Below are positions 60,566 through 64,000 of a DNA stretch of 64,000 nucleotides, piece by piece. Within the stretch, counting starts at the first letter, position 1. Every line of letters starts with the position of its first letter. The notes beneath the pieces are model-generated. The model worked only from the letters and a program-made list of their open reading frames with translations, was not told the origin of the DNA and searched no databases. The position numbers were made by a program, and so were the translations under genes. This DNA is from Aphelidium insulamus. Its lineage: Eukaryota > Aphelidiomycota > Aphelidea > Aphelidiaceae. The DNA lies in contig JAZDSV010000013.1 in the NCBI GenBank assembly GCA_036784855.1, positions 1 to 64,000 of the forward strand, read 5' to 3'.

Positions 60566-60591
60566 CTCCTAATAAGAAACGAAAGAAGAAA

Positions 60592-61397
60592 ATGTCAACG
60601 CCAATTGTATCGCACTGCCTGGAATACGCGTCATCCTCGCGCTCATTGGTACTTTGCCATACACTTATCGTTATAATTGACTAGACGCAACGCAGTGCGA
60701 TGGATGCTCAATGCCGATAGCGCACGGTGAAATGCGCATTGGACGGATGAGCCGGCGCGACCGTAGCGTGAAAAAGCTATTCGCCGACGTCACCTGGTTC
60801 CACGTCGCGTGCTTCAAAGTGCCGGCACAATTGTTGCGCATTCCCGCCGAAATGGTGCGCGGATATCGCGATCTGAAGCCTCAAGTATGTGGTTGCTACT
60901 ATTTGTTTTGCTAGAACCCTATGTCGCGTGCTCATGCCACATATTAGGACCAGAATGTATTCACCGCACTGGTGCTGTTGGGTGAGGGCAAGTGCTGGAC
61001 AGATGTCCATTCCACGCCACCGCCACTTTACAATGGTAAGCGTGGTGCAATTGAGGTTATCAAGGGAAAGAAGAGAAAGTCACAAGAAGCGGACGTTGAC
61101 GAGAGCGCCGAGGCTCCCAAGCGCAAAGCCAAGTCGGCCAAGAAGCAAAGCTCTTCCATCAAGCCAGTGAAAACGTCTAATACAGACGTTCCTGTAAGCA
61201 AGTCTAGTAAGAAGGCGAAAAATAACAACGGAAAGCAAGCGGGAAAGGTTAAATCCAGCACTAGCAATTCGTCAGCGAAAAGCAAGGTATCAGACACCAA
61301 TGCAAAGTCTAAAATGGGCGCAAAGCTGTCAAAAGCTCATGAAGACTCGAAAAAGTTGCTCCAAAAGTTGCTGGCACGTAAAGACGCTTCTGCATGA
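60592..61397 (+). CDS. PARP-type zinc-finger protein
   Basis: A PARP-type (DNA nick sensor) zinc finger followed by a basic tail. The finger spans exons: exon 1 (60592-60648) encodes MSTPIVSHCLEYASSSRSL; the intron 60649-60695 is GT-AG; exon 2 (60696-60884) starts CDGCSMPIAHGEMRIGRMSR and includes TWFHVACFKVPAQL; exon 3 (60948-61397) begins DQNVFTALVLLGEG. The zinc ligands C-x2-C and H-x2-C are complete, and 'EYA...R-S-L-C-x-x-C' matches the family start. The remainder is Lys/Ser rich (KKRKSQEADVDESAEAPKRK and more) and should bind DNA or nucleosomes nonspecifically. No PARP catalytic domain, ligase or BRCT region follows. Confidence 0.88.
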
Positions 61398-61597
61398 TCA
61401 ATAGAGAGATTGTTCAAGGTGCTTATCTCTGCTGCCTCTCAATATCTACCATCTTCATATATGTAGGACAATATTTTCATCTTCCGCGCCGATACAGGAG
61501 GCAACATGTTGCGCATCCTTGAGACCGCAGAGTTGAATGCAATTGCGTAATTGGGTTGAACACAACGAACACAAAAATAATTCGTCACATATCAACA

Positions 61598-62352
61598 ATG
61601 GACCAGGTGTGCCAGCTGCTGCGCGGGGCAAACGATATTGCCATAGACGGCTCTGCAGCAGTCACCGAGACGGATACTAGCGCACACCCGGCATGCAACG
61701 CGGCCACCACCAATGCCGAGGTGGCTATAATGCAACTACAACGCTGGTTCCAACAGTCGCAACAGTTGCGACAGGTGAGTACTAGTGTCTGCATGTAGAC
61801 AAGCATATGTAGCCACCACATAGATGAAATCCCTGCTGCGAGAACGTCAAAGAAATGCACGCACAGCCGATATCAATGGCCATCAAAGCATTGGTAGGAG
61901 ATACATATCAGGGGTTGCAAGTATTGTGAATATACAAATTCTTAATGTGGACACTAAATATACATAGCTACTGTTCAAGTACTAATTTGAGTAGAGGCGC
62001 GATGCAAGCTGATGGCTGAGTGGTCAAGGAGGATGGAGGAGGTAGAGTTGAAAGCATCGCTGGATAGTCTAATCGCGGGCGGGCGACGAAAGTCGACCGA
62101 AGTAATGCCATGTCGGCCAGAGCAGCAAAGGTGCACTAATGATCTGCGTATAATGCATACCATAGCTAATGACCGGACAGGCCATTTGTCGAGATGGTGG
62201 AGACAATGGTGCGCTTAGTATCCTCCGTTGATCAAATGGTTGGCTCTGACAATGAACTCTCTGACACTGCGGCCCTGGTTGCCAGCACCGAGAACCTACT
62301 GATCGCTGAAGTTGCATCACTTGAAGGCGAGTTGTCCAAATACCTCGAGTAG
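61598..62352 (+). CDS. small coiled-coil protein, unrecognised
   Basis: I read four exons with GT-AG introns. Exon 1 from 61598 encodes MDQVCQLLRGANDIAIDGSA and ends VAIMQLQRWFQQSQQLRQ. Exon 2 is MKSLLRERQRNARTADINGH. Exon 3, after a long AT-rich intron ending GAGTAG, reads RCKLMAEWSRRMEEVELKAS and LDSLIAGGRRKSTE. The last exon has VETMVRLVSSVDQMVGSDNE and VASLEGELSKYLE. Heptad-like spacing of hydrophobic residues fits a coiled coil. Size and layout resemble small kinetochore or centrosome subunits, but no signature supports a name. The exon 3-4 junction near 62095-62193 is the weakest. Confidence 0.5.
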
Positions 62353-62640
62353 ATATGTTAGTTATCACGCAACGAAATATGCAGAATGCATTATTTAACA
62401 TATATATGGCAACGGGTGTACATTGAGCTTGTATGACCCCAATGGATATCGTTGCCGTTCTCCGTGCTCGTTGTCAGAGCTCCCTTTACTGGGCTCCTTA
62501 AGCGTTACTCCGTGGACTAAAATGTCTCCCGTTTATTGGTGCGATGTGCTGGTAAATACAAATGCGTGCTATTTATGTATGCAGACTATTATCAAGGGCT
62601 TCCGCGTTGCACATGTATCGACATACACCATCAATAACTA

Positions 62641-64000
62641 ATGGCCGATGGCGACAGCGATTCGACGACGACGGTACTTCAGCCGGGAGACAAGCTGAGG
62701 CTGCAGCGCGCACTCCGTCTGAACAGAGTTGCCAGACAGACGCTCGGCGAACAGCTGGCTCTCGTGGGGGACTTGCTGCAGCGCAACCAGCTACTCGCGG
62801 CACAGCTGCGCAAGACCACGCGCAACTCGGCCACGCATCACCATCGCCACCACCGCCACCAAGAGCAACCAATTGTCCAACGTCGTTCCGCCGATACACC
62901 GGCTCCAGATGGCTTTGATGGCAGACATGCTGCCGACATGCCGGCGCTTCATCCCACCGTGGCGCGACGACTGGCCGCGCGCGTGGATCCCGCATTGCTG
63001 CGCCCGCCCTTCTTCTGGGACCGCCGCGAGCAGACCTTTCCCCAGCCGAACGCGCACTCGGTGCAGCGCCGACAACAAGAACCACGACTGCTTGCCTCGT
63101 GTCTGCTGCCCGCTATGGCCGGCCGGTCCCGTACTCTCGGCACGCCGCTCTCGGACGCCGAGGCGTCTCAGGTCGAGGCGCAGGTGCGGTCACTGCTACT
63201 GGAGCGCGTCTTTCTCCAGCTGTCGGCGTGTCTGCGGAGACAAAGTGGTTCGGCGCTAGAAGCTGGGAGGGACTATCGCGGCGAGATGCAGCGGTTGCAC
63301 ACACTGTCCACACAGCAGCTGGAACAAGTGTACAACTGCCGTGCCGAACACCTGGACGACGCGGCATGGTCACGGATATCCGTACGGAATCGGCCGTGGG
63401 AAACGTGTCGACTGTGGTACTTGTACGGTCGTGGTGGTCACGGTGTCGGCGGCGGCATGCAGCGGTGGAGTTCCGAGGACACTGAAATGCTGTTGCGCCT
63501 GGCCAGCGAAACCCAGCAGCCGCGCAAATGGCAAAAGATTGCCGCGGCCATGGGTGCTGGTCGTACTGCCGTGTCTTGTCTTCAGCAATTCAAGTCCATG
63601 CAGTCTGCCGCGCTATCTGGGAGGTGCGTAACATTTGGATGAACGTCTACAGTTGTATCTGTGGATTTCTAATAATAGTTGGATATGTGTGTTTGGACGT
63701 GTATATGTCTCTTTCTATAAACTACTTGCTAATCAATTCCGCATAGACGATGGACAGCAGCGGAAGACGCCATGCTGCTGGAAATGTTTGACATATACGG
63801 CGCTGATGACTTTGAATCAATTTCATGTAACATGAACGGACGGACGGTGCGCCAGTGCACACTGCGCTACAACAAAGTTCTGGACCCGGCCATACGGAGC
63901 GGCTTCTGGGACCCGGCGGAGGATGAGGTAGGTTATGTAGATGTGAATTCTTGCTTCATTATAATTCTAATTCGTAGATGCTCACGGCTGCGGTGGAGAG
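62641..64000 (+). CDS. SNAPC4-like Myb-repeat protein, partial at window end
   Basis: Likely the large Myb subunit of the snRNA-activating complex (SNAPc), which binds the proximal sequence element of snRNA genes. Start MADGDSDSTTTVLQPGDKLR at 62641. An N-terminal helical region (LQRALRLNRVARQTLGEQLA) is followed by a His-rich loop. Then come LRPPFFWDRREQTFPQPN, a conserved SNAPC4 segment, a helical part (LLLERVFLQLSACLRRQSG), and Myb repeats: WSRISVRNRPWETCRLWY, QRWSSEDTEMLLRLASETQQ with RKWQKIAAAMGAGRTAVSC, and after a GT-AG intron RWTAAEDAMLLEMFDIYGAD with CTLRYNKVLDPAIRSGFWDP. The next repeat begins as the window ends. It fits with U1-C nearby only as general snRNA biology. Confidence 0.85.

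Overview
The window is compact nuclear DNA from a eukaryote. Genes carry many GT-AG introns of about 40-70 nt, intergenic gaps are short, and both strands are used. The best guess is an early-diverging fungus. Two genes belong to DUF1769, a family I know from fungi, while PINCH, a PH-domain AGC kinase and an RPEL protein point to a lineage that kept older opisthokont adhesion, actin and signalling parts. The taxonomic call is inference. I see about 33 protein genes, two tRNA genes and several degenerate or repeated stretches.

Layout. 1-0.9 kb: decayed sequence. 0.9-10 kb: a CSC1/TMEM63-type channel (-), an unrecognised gene (+) and a long gene (-) joining ubiquitin-fold Ras-association-like domains, a PH domain and an Akt-like AGC kinase. 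10-22.5 kb: DUF1769 copy 1, CRIPT, U1-C, FIG4-type phosphoinositide phosphatase, PINCH, TRAPPC11, DUF1769 copy 2. 22.9-30 kb: isovaleryl-CoA dehydrogenase, a Helitron-like relic, SPOUT1, coronin, an Sfm1-type methyltransferase and a small disordered protein. 30-40 kb: Polo-like kinase, DNA topoisomerase I, a Q-rich protein and BRX1, with a perfect 39-bp inverted repeat at 36.0-36.1 kb. 40-46 kb: an ankyrin protein with a signal peptide, an adaptin-like protein and an unrecognised gene. 46-64 kb: tRNA-Lys/tRNA-Leu pair, PITH protein, HGSNAT-like acyltransferase, eS6, a large unrecognised gene, two tandem four-TM paralogues, ER metallopeptidase, RPEL protein, UBE2E-type E2, PARP-type zinc-finger protein, a coiled-coil protein and a SNAPC4-like Myb protein cut by the window end.

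Most genes are housekeeping: splicing, snRNA transcription, ribosome biogenesis and translation, membrane traffic, topology, mitosis, ubiquitin. Actin and adhesion signalling recurs (PINCH, coronin, RPEL, RA-PH-kinase), but no physical operon logic is implied.

The strongest candidates for something undescribed are the RA/PH/AGC-kinase fusion with its atypical activation loop and repeated K-V-A-x-x-L-G motif, the long perfect hairpin at 36.0 kb, and the secreted ankyrin-repeat protein. Several conserved genes also need a single-base frame change, or an unusually short intron, to read through. Splice junctions were assigned by eye from GT/GC-AG sites, frame and family similarity. They are predictions.
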